Shown: positions 23,813-30,671 of the stretch, in pieces
Position numbering within the stretch: position 1 is the stretch's first letter
How the letters are laid out: the number at the start of each line of letters is the position of its first letter
Assembly: GCA_049697115.1 (NCBI GenBank)
Contig: JBAVVD010000028.1
Location: 1 to 39,853, forward strand
Direction: 5' to 3'
Source of the DNA: JBAVVD01 sp049697115
Lineage (GTDB): Bacteria > Acidobacteriota > Aminicenantia > Aminicenantales > UBA4085
Length of the DNA: 39,853 nt
Program-made: the position numbers and the translations under genes
The notes under the pieces: model-generated
The model's database searches: none
The model's input: only the letters and a program-made list of their open reading frames with translations
Told to the model about the DNA's origin: nothing

Positions 23813-24859
23813 CTAGTTCGCCTTTTTTATTTTCTGGCGGAACTTGGCATAGACGCCGTATTCAAGATAATGCCTGTTCTTTTCCAGAAGCTCCCGTGTC
23901 CGGGGAGCGAGGTCTCTGACCTCATCAATCTGTTGTGTGACCCTGAAAATGAATCCATCGCTCCCAGCGCCAGAGCCGTAAGATACGATGAGAATCATAT
24001 CCCCAGGCTTTGAGATATCCAGCGTTGCGGTCAGACCAAGGGGTGAAGAGCCGGAATATGTATTTCCAAGCTTGGAGACCAGCCACCCGGGCAGGATCTG
24101 TTCCTTCTTGAATCCCAGCATCTCCCCCACTCGGAGAGGAAATTTTCCATTAGGCTGGTGGAAGATGACATAGTTAAAGTCCGCAGGCTTCATCTTGGCC
24201 TTGTCCATCAATCCTTTGGCCGCGCCCATGATATGCTTGAAATAGGCCGGCTCTCCGGTGAAGCGGCCGCCGTGCTGGGGATAGTATTGATACTCGCGGC
24301 GCCAGAAATCCGGCGTGTCTGTCGTGTAGGAATAGGTGTCTACGGCCTCAGCAACAACGTTCTGGCGGCCGAAGATAAAAGCCGCCGCTCCGGCGGCTGC
24401 AGAGTATTCCAGGGCGTCTCCCGGCGCACCCTGAGAAGTGTCCGCTCCCACAGCCAATCCGTATTTGACCTCACCGGCCTTGACCAATCCCAGGGCAACA
24501 AACATGGCCTCTGTTCCGGCCTTGCAGGCAAACTCAAAGTCCGCGGTGTGAACATCCGGAGTCGCACCGATGGCCTCGGCCAGGACTGTGCCGCTCGGTT
24601 TGACGGCATAGGGATGGGATTCTGAACCGATATAAACAGCGCCAATATCCCGCGGATTGATGCGCGCCCTCTTGAGAGAATTCTTGGATGCCTCGACGGA
24701 CATGGTGATTGTGTCTTGGTCCGGAGAAGGGACGGATTTTTCCTCGAGCATCAGGCCTCGTTTATAGCTCGGTGCATCAGCTCCCCAGACCTTGGCAATC
24801 TCCTCGACTTTAATCCTGTTTCGGGGGATATAGGCCCCATAGCCTATGATTCCTTCCAT
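23813..24859 (-). CDS. Hydroxymethylglutaryl-CoA synthase, archaeal type
   Basis: This 348-residue enzyme is the size of archaeal HMG-CoA synthases and shorter than many eukaryotic-type enzymes. The acylated nucleophile is Cys112 in ADFEFACKAGTEA, a segment closely matching archaeal enzymes. Glu80 (SESHPYAVKPS) and His234 (VIFHQPNGKFP) complete the likely active site. GNTYSGSSPLGL and SYGSGAGSDGF are further family blocks. It joins acetyl-CoA and acetoacetyl-CoA to HMG-CoA. The ATG follows AAGGGAGG. It is the first gene of the operon. No HMG-CoA reductase or lyase is present in the window, so the product must be used or formed by the adjacent hydratase, or by enzymes elsewhere. Confidence 0.94.
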   Translation of the reverse strand: MEGIIGYGAYIPRNRIKVEEIAKVWGADAPSYKRGLMLEEKSVPSPDQDTITMSVEASKNSLKRARINPRDIGAVYIGSESHPYAVKPSGTVLAEAIGATPDVHTADFEFACKAGTEAMFVALGLVKAGEVKYGLAVGADTSQGAPGDALEYSAAAGAAAFIFGRQNVVAEAVDTYSYTTDTPDFWRREYQYYPQHGGRFTGEPAYFKHIMGAAKGLMDKAKMKPADFNYVIFHQPNGKFPLRVGEMLGFKKEQILPGWLVSKLGNTYSGSSPLGLTATLDISKPGDMILIVSYGSGAGSDGFIFRVTQQIDEVRDLAPRTRELLEKNRHYLEYGVYAKFRQKIKKAN

Positions 24860-24896
24860 AGAGAACCTCCCTTATGAAATGTGCCATTTCGGAGAT

Positions 24897-24956
24897 AAGA
24901 ATTATGAGGGGCGAGTTTTTGAGGACAGCTCGCTTGAGAATAATTTTCTTGAGGAT
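24897..24956 (-). repeat. Four imperfect 15-bp tandem units in the operon leader
   Basis: On the minus strand, units at 24956-24942, 24941-24927, 24926-24912 and 24911-24897 each begin with a variant of NTCCTCAAG and are exactly 15 bases long. They lie between the promoter and the HMG-CoA synthase start. They could be repeated protein-binding sites in the mRNA leader or a decayed duplication. No start codon downstream of the predicted transcription start makes them a convincing leader peptide. Confidence 0.45.
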
Positions 24957-24980
24957 AGTTTTTTTGAAATGGCCGATTTT

Positions 24981-25010
24981 TTATAGAATTCATTTTGAGC
25001 AAAAAGTCAA
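24981..25010 (-). promoter_or_regulatory. Promoter of the HMG-CoA synthase operon
   Basis: On the minus strand TTGACT (25010-25005), 18 bases, CTATAA (24986-24981). The predicted start is near 24974, giving a leader of about 115 bases that contains the 15-bp repeats. Confidence 0.5.
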
Positions 25011-25165
25011 TTTATAAAGGCGGCCGATAATATACCCGCATACCGCTCAAAACTAGAGAATTTATCCTGTCATATCTCCTTTTTTTAGTCAAGGAATTTT
25101 AAGATTCTATATAACTATAACAGCGCAAAACGTTAAGGCCATCTCTCTCAAAAGTCAGGAAATAA

Positions 25166-25194
25166 ATATTGTATCCCTGGATTAGATATTGTAT
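25166..25194. repeat. Direct repeat pair ATATTGTAT, 20-bp period
   Basis: ATATTGTAT occurs at 25166-25174 and 25186-25194, two helical turns apart, with CCCTGG right after the first copy. The region upstream of the lipoprotein gene has the same arrangement (5686-5694 and 5707-5715, with CTCTGG after the first copy). The layout suits a regulator that binds two direct half-sites. Here it lies about 58 bases upstream of the ECF -35 box. Confidence 0.5.
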
Positions 25195-25251
25195 TTTCAG
25201 ACTAAACTGAATTAAATAAATAGGGAAATGGGTAGTGTGTCCCCCTATTAC

Positions 25252-25277
25252 GGAACTATTTTTGGGAGAATCTCGTC
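25252..25277 (+). promoter_or_regulatory. Candidate ECF-sigma promoter of the sigma-factor operon
   Basis: GGAACT (25252-25257), 16 bases, CGTC (25274-25277) matches the general ECF promoter pattern (GGAAC, 16-17, CGTC), as expected for an autoregulated sigma factor. The predicted start, near 25284, is only about 10 bases before the GTG start codon, which would cut into the Shine-Dalgarno. Either the mRNA is nearly leaderless or the gene starts slightly downstream. Confidence 0.5.
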
Positions 25278-25293
25278 TGATAAGGTGAAGTGA

Positions 25294-25866
25294 GTGAAAT
25301 TGGAGACAGTTATTCAAAGCTGCCTTGAAGGCAATCAAGGAGCCTGGGAAATGCTCGTCAATACGTATTCCAAAAAAATCTTCAACCTGGCCTTTCAGTT
25401 CACCGGGAGCTTCGAAGAAGCCGAAGACCTCACCCAGGACATCTTTCTCAAGCTTTATCACTCGCTCGTCAAATACGATTTCGAGAAGAATTTCACGGCC
25501 TGGCTCCTGACCCTGGCTAAAAATTATCTGATCGATGCGTATCGGAAGACCAAATGGGAAAAGAGGCAGCGGGATAACTTCGATGAGCGCTTCCTGGACG
25601 CCGGAGATGCTCATTCCGTTTCCAATCCTGAACGCACGATCATCCAGGAAGAAAACAGGAAAATCCTGTGGCAAGGCCTGAACGGGCTCTCTTCCGATGT
25701 CCGGATGGCCATTATTCTCAAGGAAATCCAGGGAAAAAAATATGAAGAGGTGGCCGAAATTTTGAAACTCCCCGTGGGAACAGTCAAATCCAGGATTAAC
25801 CGCGGGAGATTTCAACTGGCCCGGCACCTACAAGAAAAAAAGGAGGGAGTCGTAAATGAAATGTAG
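25294..25866 (+). CDS. ECF-family RNA polymerase sigma factor
   Basis: This 190-residue sigma factor has only regions 2 and 4. Region 2 spans about 18-90, with the -10-recognition helix around EEAEDLTQDIFLKLYHSL and the core-binding ALKNYL-like segment. Region 4 spans about 128-180 and has the helix-turn-helix YEEVAEILKLPVGTVKSRINRGR. The start is GTG, with AAGG 8-12 bases upstream. The stop lies inside the next gene, an 11-base overlap with the anti-sigma gene, the usual arrangement for stoichiometric control. A matching ECF promoter just upstream suggests autoregulation. The downstream membrane and DUF4097 genes point to an envelope stimulus. Confidence 0.95.
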   Translation: MKLETVIQSCLEGNQGAWEMLVNTYSKKIFNLAFQFTGSFEEAEDLTQDIFLKLYHSLVKYDFEKNFTAWLLTLAKNYLIDAYRKTKWEKRQRDNFDERFLDAGDAHSVSNPERTIIQEENRKILWQGLNGLSSDVRMAIILKEIQGKKYEEVAEILKLPVGTVKSRINRGRFQLARHLQEKKEGVVNEM

Positions 25867-26374
25867 ACAAATCGAAGAGCTTCTATCTCCTTATCTGGAA
25901 AACGCGCTCAACACGGACATGAAGGCAGCCATTGAAATCCATCTGCAGTCCTGTAAAAGCTGTGCCATTCTCCTCTCTCTCCTAAAAGAGACTTCCTCCT
26001 CGCTCGCCGAATTCCCAGAGCTTGAACCTTCGCCGGATTTACTGGCCCGGCTGCACGCCATTCCAGAAAAGGCCGTTCCTGTTCACGCGCGCAAGAAAAA
26101 ATTCAATTTCCGCCTGGATTTTCTCCTGAAACCGTCACTTCAGCCGGTTTTTGCCGTCGCGTCCGTCTTCCTCATTATTTTTTCTTTTTATTTCTTCCAT
26201 CCCGACCGGAAACTCATCAATCAATCGATCAGCCGACAGTTTCACCGCGGTTACAGCCAGATTGAAAAACTCTATGTCAAAGCTGAGGAAGCGACGGACA
26301 ATCTGGGTGCCTTCACGGACAGTTTTATTGACTCGCTCAAAAAGCTCAATCCTCTGGAGAAAGAAGAGGATTAG
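25856..26374 (+). CDS. Membrane anti-sigma factor with zinc-finger (ZAS) domain
   Basis: This 172-residue protein's N-terminal domain carries the zinc-binding anti-sigma motif His29-x3-Cys33-x2-Cys36 (HLQSCKSC), with Cys3 as the likely fourth ligand. It should hold the sigma factor in the cytoplasm. A single membrane span covers about residues 96-115 (QPVFAVASVFLIIFSFYFF). The outside part (about 117-172) is helical and polar and may sense or be processed by proteases. Its ATG lies inside the sigma gene's final codons. AAGGAGGGAG precedes the ATG and fixes the start. Confidence 0.93.
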   Translation: MKCRQIEELLSPYLENALNTDMKAAIEIHLQSCKSCAILLSLLKETSSSLAEFPELEPSPDLLARLHAIPEKAVPVHARKKKFNFRLDFLLKPSLQPVFAVASVFLIIFSFYFFHPDRKLINQSISRQFHRGYSQIEKLYVKAEEATDNLGAFTDSFIDSLKKLNPLEKEED

Positions 26375-26397
26375 CTTCACATATATGGAGGTTTGAA

Positions 26398-26883
26398 ATG
26401 CAAGAAAAAATCATCGTTCACAAAAAGCCGCCAAAATCGCCTTTTGGCGCCGGGGTTCTGTCTTTCTTTTTCCCAGGGACCGGCACGCTCTATAACGGCC
26501 AGTACCTGAAAGGGCTCATTTTTATCTTCATTTTCGCCGGCCTCGTCACTATGCAGGCCCACGGCGGACAGCCGTTTTCAGCCCTTATCCTGGGAGGTTT
26601 TTACATTTTCCAGATTATCGATGCTGTCCAGACAGCCAGAAGCATCAACCGCAGAGCTCTTCAGGAAGAAGGGGCGGAAAAAACCGTGGAAGAGGAATTT
26701 TCCGAGATGGCCAAATCCGGTTCCATTTTCTGGGGCATCGCGCTCATGGCGATCGGCGGAATTCTGCTCCTGGCCAACTTTGAGGTGATCGACTACGATC
26801 ATATCTTCGACTTCTGGCCAATCGTCGTTGTCGTTATTGGATTCAAGCTGATCATGGACTATTTCGCCAGAAAAAACCGATAG
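26398..26883 (+). CDS. Small multispanning membrane protein (TM2-like plus DUF5668/LiaF-N-like)
   Basis: This is a 161-residue protein. Residues 15-65 hold a TM2-like hairpin with the typical GTGTLYNGQYLKG and two hydrophobic segments. Residues 105-155 hold two more spans with the pattern WGIALMAIGGILLLANF and FWPIVVVVIGF that defines DUF5668/LiaI-LiaF-type membrane domains. Such domains accompany envelope-stress systems in many bacteria. A short good ribosome site (GGAGG, 5-9 bases) precedes the ATG. The position directly after the anti-sigma gene suggests that it is a regulated or regulating membrane component; a biochemical role is unknown. Confidence 0.85.
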   Translation: MQEKIIVHKKPPKSPFGAGVLSFFFPGTGTLYNGQYLKGLIFIFIFAGLVTMQAHGGQPFSALILGGFYIFQIIDAVQTARSINRRALQEEGAEKTVEEEFSEMAKSGSIFWGIALMAIGGILLLANFEVIDYDHIFDFWPIVVVVIGFKLIMDYFARKNR

Positions 26884-26900
26884 AGGTAAAGGAGAAAACC

Positions 26901-27125
26901 ATGTCCAAACAAAGACGAAAAGACCCTCTCGTCTGGGGAGTGATTCTGATTATCGTTGGAATAATCTTCTTCCTGGAAAACATCGATGTGGACGCCTGGG
27001 ATGCTGTCGCCCATCTCTGGCCGGTGGCTTTGATCATCTGGGGCGTCTGGAAACTCTTTTTTGGATTGAAAGAGCAAAGAGAGAAGTCCGAAGAGAAAAA
27101 AGAGTCCGCAGAAAAACAGGGATAG
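26901..27125 (+). CDS. Small DUF5668-type membrane protein
   Basis: This 74-residue protein consists almost only of the LiaI/LiaF-type two-span module, with VWGVILIIVGIIFFLENIDV and LWPVALIIWGVWKLFF, plus a charged Lys/Glu-rich tail (about 56-74). AAAGGAGA precedes the ATG. It is a shorter relative of the second half of the preceding protein. The two could pair in the membrane. Confidence 0.85.
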   Translation: MSKQRRKDPLVWGVILIIVGIIFFLENIDVDAWDAVAHLWPVALIIWGVWKLFFGLKEQREKSEEKKESAEKQG

Positions 27126-27127
27126 AA

Positions 27128-28453
27128 ATGAAAGCCAAAGAAATCATCTTTGCCATTCTGATCATCCTTGCGGGGATCTTGTTCTACTCTGTCCAGACAG
27201 GGAAGCTCGATTTTGACTTCTTCTGGGACGGGGATTTTTTTCACTGGGATCATGAGGAATTTGTTTATGAAGAATCGCAGGAAATTCCTGCACCGGTGCC
27301 TCATGAGCTTGAGGTTATCAACGCTCACGGCCATGTTGAAATTCAGGGTACAGAGTCGGAGAAAGTGACTGTTTCTTTCACCAAAAGGGTCCATCACAGG
27401 AATGAAGAAGACGCCAAAAATATCTCTGACCGTCTCCAGATGGTCATCAACCAGGACGAAGCCAAATTGGTGATTTCCACAAACCGGGACAATTTCCGGA
27501 GAAAACCATTTGAGACGGATTTCAAAATCTCTGTCCCGGCCGGAATCAAGGTCCTGGTCAAAAATTCCTACGGCATGGTCTACATCTCGCGGACAGGTCC
27601 CACAGATATCAAGAATCCCTACGGGGAGGTTTTCGCAATGGATATCAGCGGAAGCCTGACCGTCCAGAACAGCTATGAAGATGTCGAGGTTCACAATGTA
27701 GAGTCCAGATGCCAGATCGAGAGCCGCTACTCCACGGTGAAGGTCTTCTCCGTAAAGGGAGAAACGCTCATCCAGCATAAATATGGGGAAGTGGCTCTCG
27801 AGGATACGGCACAGAACGTCACGGTGGAAGGGAATTATTCAAAGGTTACCGGAAAAAATCTATCCGGTCGGCTGGAGGTGGAAAGTTCATACAAAAATAT
27901 CTTCCTCTCCAACGTTGGCCCGACAAAGCTCAAATGCAATCACTGTGATATTGAAATCAACGGGGCGAAAGAACGTCTGGAAATCAAGAATGATTATGGA
28001 CGGGCCGACGTCAACAATATCCAGGGGGACTGCCATATTGAAGGAAAAGACCTTAAGGTCTTCGGACATTCCATAATTGGAAATGAGATATCCATCTTTT
28101 CTTCCTATGAAAACATCGAGCTCAACCAGTTTTCAGGTCAGACCACAATCTCTCTATCCCACGGCAATGCCACTCTGGAACCTTTGCCGCTGACGGATCC
28201 GGTTGAAGTCAAGGCCGTCTATTCAACCATTCGGCTGTATTGGCCCGCCGGGGAAAAATATCCTGTGGAAGCCAGATCCAAGGGAGGAAACATCCGCTGG
28301 GAACTTGAAAAAGAGTCTCTTGTTAAAGAAACCAACGGGACAACCACTCTGAAAGCCTATGCCGAGGAAAAAGACAAACCGTCTATTATCCTCTCCACGA
28401 CGTATGGGGACATTCTCATCGAACGCATTTCCAAAGCTGAAAAAATGATCTGA
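27128..28453 (+). CDS. DUF4097 (toastrack) beta-repeat protein, membrane-anchored
   Basis: This 441-residue protein has an N-terminal membrane segment at about residues 5-22 (IIFAILIILAGILFYSV). An acidic stretch follows, then a long right-handed beta-solenoid-like series. Repeats carry NSYG/NPYG/NSYE/SRYS turns, as in VLVKNSYGMVYISR, DIKNPYGEVFAMD, VQNSYEDVEVHN and LEIKNDYGRADVNN. This is the DUF4097 pattern of extracytoplasmic adhesin- or sensor-like proteins often found with LiaF-type membrane domains. It is the last gene of the sigma operon and is followed by a strong terminator. The ligand and mechanism are unknown. An outward-facing structural or sensory part is the best inference. Confidence 0.9.
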   Translation: MKAKEIIFAILIILAGILFYSVQTGKLDFDFFWDGDFFHWDHEEFVYEESQEIPAPVPHELEVINAHGHVEIQGTESEKVTVSFTKRVHHRNEEDAKNISDRLQMVINQDEAKLVISTNRDNFRRKPFETDFKISVPAGIKVLVKNSYGMVYISRTGPTDIKNPYGEVFAMDISGSLTVQNSYEDVEVHNVESRCQIESRYSTVKVFSVKGETLIQHKYGEVALEDTAQNVTVEGNYSKVTGKNLSGRLEVESSYKNIFLSNVGPTKLKCNHCDIEINGAKERLEIKNDYGRADVNNIQGDCHIEGKDLKVFGHSIIGNEISIFSSYENIELNQFSGQTTISLSHGNATLEPLPLTDPVEVKAVYSTIRLYWPAGEKYPVEARSKGGNIRWELEKESLVKETNGTTTLKAYAEEKDKPSIILSTTYGDILIERISKAEKMI

Positions 28454-28468
28454 ATGAGGAACACAGAA

Positions 28469-28499
28469 GGACCGTCTCCGGATACGGTCCCTTTTTTTT
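28469..28499 (+). terminator. Rho-independent terminator of the sigma-factor operon
   Basis: GGACCGT (28469-28475) pairs perfectly with ACGGTCC (28484-28490) across an 8-base loop, followed by C and eight T residues (28492-28499). It begins 15 bases after the DUF4097 stop codon. Confidence 0.95.
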
Positions 28500-28533
28500 C
28501 GACTGAGGAGAGAGAGTTCCCGTATGTGCTTTT

Positions 28534-29424
28534 TTACTTTTTTAAGTGATGAATTTTATCGGCCATGCAGCCGTTGATTTTGATGTTGAAATAGGAGATC
28601 AGGTTGGTGAGATCCTTCTTGTACTTGGTGACATAGCGGACAAAATCTATTTCCATTTTGAAACGCAGCAGGTTCTCAAATTCCGCGACTTCATCATTGA
28701 GCTCGATCAGATAGTTCTTGATGGCCCGATACTGGGCGTTGATCTCGATTAAATCCATGTCCGTCAACTTGGAGAAATCGAGATGCGGAGGAAGGGGATC
28801 AAGGATAGTGAGGCTCTCTGTATTCAGCTCAGTGACGGATTCTTCGATCTCCTGGAAAAAAGATTTATACTCCAGAGGTTTCTTCAATTTCTCCTCGGCT
28901 TTGTCCATGAGAACTTCATACTGATCCTTGAGGGAGCGAATGAGCTCTTTCACTCCGAAATGTTTCCGTTTGAAATTGAAGAGGTCAATAAAATCCCGGC
29001 CGATATATATCTTGTCCTCATAGTGGGTCATGAGCTCAACCGGGGAATGGGTGTAGAATTTGATTTCATACCGCCTTCCGCCGGAATCCTTTTCCCTCAG
29101 CCTGGCCAGAACCAGAAAATTATTCTGTTCGATGAAATAGCTATTCACCTCAAGAAGAACCGAATAGATAGCCAGGTTTTGAATAATGGCTTCCTGGAGA
29201 TAATCCAGGAGCGGCTCCCTTCTGTTGATCAGCTCGCTGATCGTCTCATTGGGCGTTGGACTCAAGGCCGAATAGGAAGGAGAAAGGAGATAGAGGACAG
29301 CTCCTGTGCCCAATTCCAGATAGAGGTTCTTAAGGGCTTTCTGATGAAGGTCATCGAGCACCATCGACCTCAAGGCGGGGAGGTCCTTGAGATTGAGTTT
29401 TAGTAATTCCTCAGCTTCGTTCAT
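28534..29424 (-). CDS. Conserved-looking protein of unknown function beside lipoate/octanoate transferase
   Basis: This encodes a 296-residue, mostly helical cytoplasmic protein that I do not recognise. The ATG 29422-29424 follows AAGGAAC at about 10 bases; the longer frame would put a Phe/Leu-rich stretch ahead of it. There is no signal peptide, cysteine cluster or nucleotide-binding motif. Charged heptad-like helices dominate (about 150-290, e.g. VLMDKAEEKLKKPLEY and YRAIKNYLIELNDEVAEFEN), suggesting coiled-coil assembly. The N-terminal LPALRSMVLDDLHQKALKNL is also helical. It starts 54 bases after the transferase gene ends, in the same direction, so the two may be co-transcribed. Confidence 0.75.
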   Translation of the reverse strand: MNEAEELLKLNLKDLPALRSMVLDDLHQKALKNLYLELGTGAVLYLLSPSYSALSPTPNETISELINRREPLLDYLQEAIIQNLAIYSVLLEVNSYFIEQNNFLVLARLREKDSGGRRYEIKFYTHSPVELMTHYEDKIYIGRDFIDLFNFKRKHFGVKELIRSLKDQYEVLMDKAEEKLKKPLEYKSFFQEIEESVTELNTESLTILDPLPPHLDFSKLTDMDLIEINAQYRAIKNYLIELNDEVAEFENLLRFKMEIDFVRYVTKYKKDLTNLISYFNIKINGCMADKIHHLKK

Positions 29425-29478
29425 CAGAAAAAAGTTCCTTAAAATCCGTCCAAATAGTATCACTGGTGAAATAAAAAA

Positions 29479-30297
29479 TCAACCCAAAGGCTCCTCAGGA
29501 GATTGGACTCTTTCCGGACCGAAAGTCCAGGCTGTGCGGGCATACTTCTCAACTTGTATCCTATGAATAACGCCCATTTCGCGATCATTAAAGACCTTGG
29601 GAGAAAAGGAGATGCCGAAATATTCTGAGATTCCATCCGTCAGATTTCTGACTGCCCAAGTAAAATCAACCTTCTGACCCAGAGACTCGTTCAGGGAAGT
29701 TATTCGAACCGGCTCCTTTTTTTTTTGAATGGAAACGGATTCTAAAAGCTCTTTCTCATAGGCCATCGGGATGGATCCATGCTGGAGGAACCGCGACCCC
29801 ATTCTCTTCTGAGCACTCCCCACAATCTTCTTTCCTCCGACTTCGACCTCGTTTTGAGCGGGATGAGAAAAACACAACAGGCTCTTTCGGACATAATCGG
29901 ATGGAGTCTCGGCGGCAAGAACCGGTTGGAGTCCCATCTTTTCCAGCCCTCGCATCAGGGCTAAAGAAATCAGACGGTAGGAGTCTTTGAGAGTTTGTGT
30001 GAATATCCCGGTGTCCGACGAACAAATGGAATAAGTCACTTCCTGATGGTGAAGGACCAGCTTCCCTCCCGTGATTCTTCGGACCACATCGATGCCGTGG
30101 CTCCGGCAGAAATCAAGGTTGACGGCCTGGGTGACATTCTGGGAATAGCCGATGGAGATCGTCGGCCGCTCCCACCGGTAAAACCGGACACAGGTCTGAG
30201 GTTCATCCGTCAATGAGTTGAATAAAAACTCGTCAATCGCCATATTCAGCGAGCCTTTGAGCGGAATGTCATCCACGAGGAGATGCCACATTTTCAT
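29479..30297 (-). CDS. Lipoate-protein ligase / LipM-like octanoyltransferase
   Basis: This 272-residue protein belongs to the biotin/lipoate protein ligase fold. The ATG 30295-30297 is chosen because GAGGTG lies 6-12 bases upstream. MWHLLVDDIPLKGSLNMAIDE (split here at the first Asp pair) is the LipM/LplA opening. RRITGGKLVLHHQEVTYS (about 73-90) is the acyl-adenylate/acyl loop, and GGKKIVGSAQKR (about 154-165) carries the conserved lysine. Cys142 in LLCFSHP corresponds to the acyl-thioester cysteine used by LipM and LipL, which argues for octanoyl transfer from acyl carrier protein rather than ATP-dependent ligation. It would lipoylate E2 or GcvH proteins. LipM against LplA remains open. 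Confidence 0.88.
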   Translation of the reverse strand: MKMWHLLVDDIPLKGSLNMAIDEFLFNSLTDEPQTCVRFYRWERPTISIGYSQNVTQAVNLDFCRSHGIDVVRRITGGKLVLHHQEVTYSICSSDTGIFTQTLKDSYRLISLALMRGLEKMGLQPVLAAETPSDYVRKSLLCFSHPAQNEVEVGGKKIVGSAQKRMGSRFLQHGSIPMAYEKELLESVSIQKKKEPVRITSLNESLGQKVDFTWAVRNLTDGISEYFGISFSPKVFNDREMGVIHRIQVEKYARTAWTFGPERVQSPEEPLG

Positions 30298-30396
30298 TCC
30301 ATTCACCTCTATCTTTATCATTATTACTTTGAACGGCTATAAAAGACAAGACGCTTGAAACGCGCAGATTTTTCATTGGAGATAATATGGAAAGAG

Positions 30397-30468
30397 AGCG
30401 GGCAACGGGATTCGAACCCGCGACTCCGAGCTTGGGAAGCTCGCACTCTACCGCTGAGTTATGCCCGC
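30397..30468 (-). tRNA. tRNA-Gly (anticodon CCC)
   Basis: The cloverleaf is complete on the minus strand. The acceptor pairs GCGGGCA with TGCCCGC. The D-arm contains CTCAGCGGTAGAG. The anticodon stem is CGAGC/GCTCG with loop TTCCCAA (anticodon CCC). The T-arm is GCGGGTTCGAATCCCGT. The discriminator is U, as expected for glycine. CCA is not encoded. Confidence 0.97.
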
Positions 30469-30529
30469 TTGAATTTCAATTCTGTTCCCCGCTTCCTTGC
30501 CCACTTTTAACATCCAATCAGAGGCCCTT

Positions 30530-30558
30530 ATCATAGGCTTTCTCATTTATTTTTGCAA
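30530..30558 (-). promoter_or_regulatory. Candidate promoter of tRNA-Gly
   Basis: On the minus strand TTGCAA (30558-30553), 17 bases, TATGAT (30535-30530). The predicted start near 30523 gives a leader of about 55 bases before the mature tRNA. Confidence 0.6.
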
Positions 30559-30671
30559 CCACGTGTCTTCCGCCTATTCAAAATTGGGCATGGCGTTGAG
30601 GAGAGCGGCAAACTCACCGTAAACCTAAACAATTCATTCTAAATGTGAGCGATGCTCAGACCTCCTCCCGC

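Larger units (their letters stand above)
24860..25293. other. Divergent intergenic region between HMG-CoA synthase and sigma-factor operons
   Basis: This is 434 bases without a supported gene. From left to right it holds four 15-bp leader repeats (24897-24956), a minus-strand sigma-70 promoter (24981-25010), an A/T-rich middle part where I see nothing definite, a direct-repeat pair (25166-25194), half of a REP-like palindrome (25223-25244) and an ECF-type promoter (25252-25277). Confidence 0.6.
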
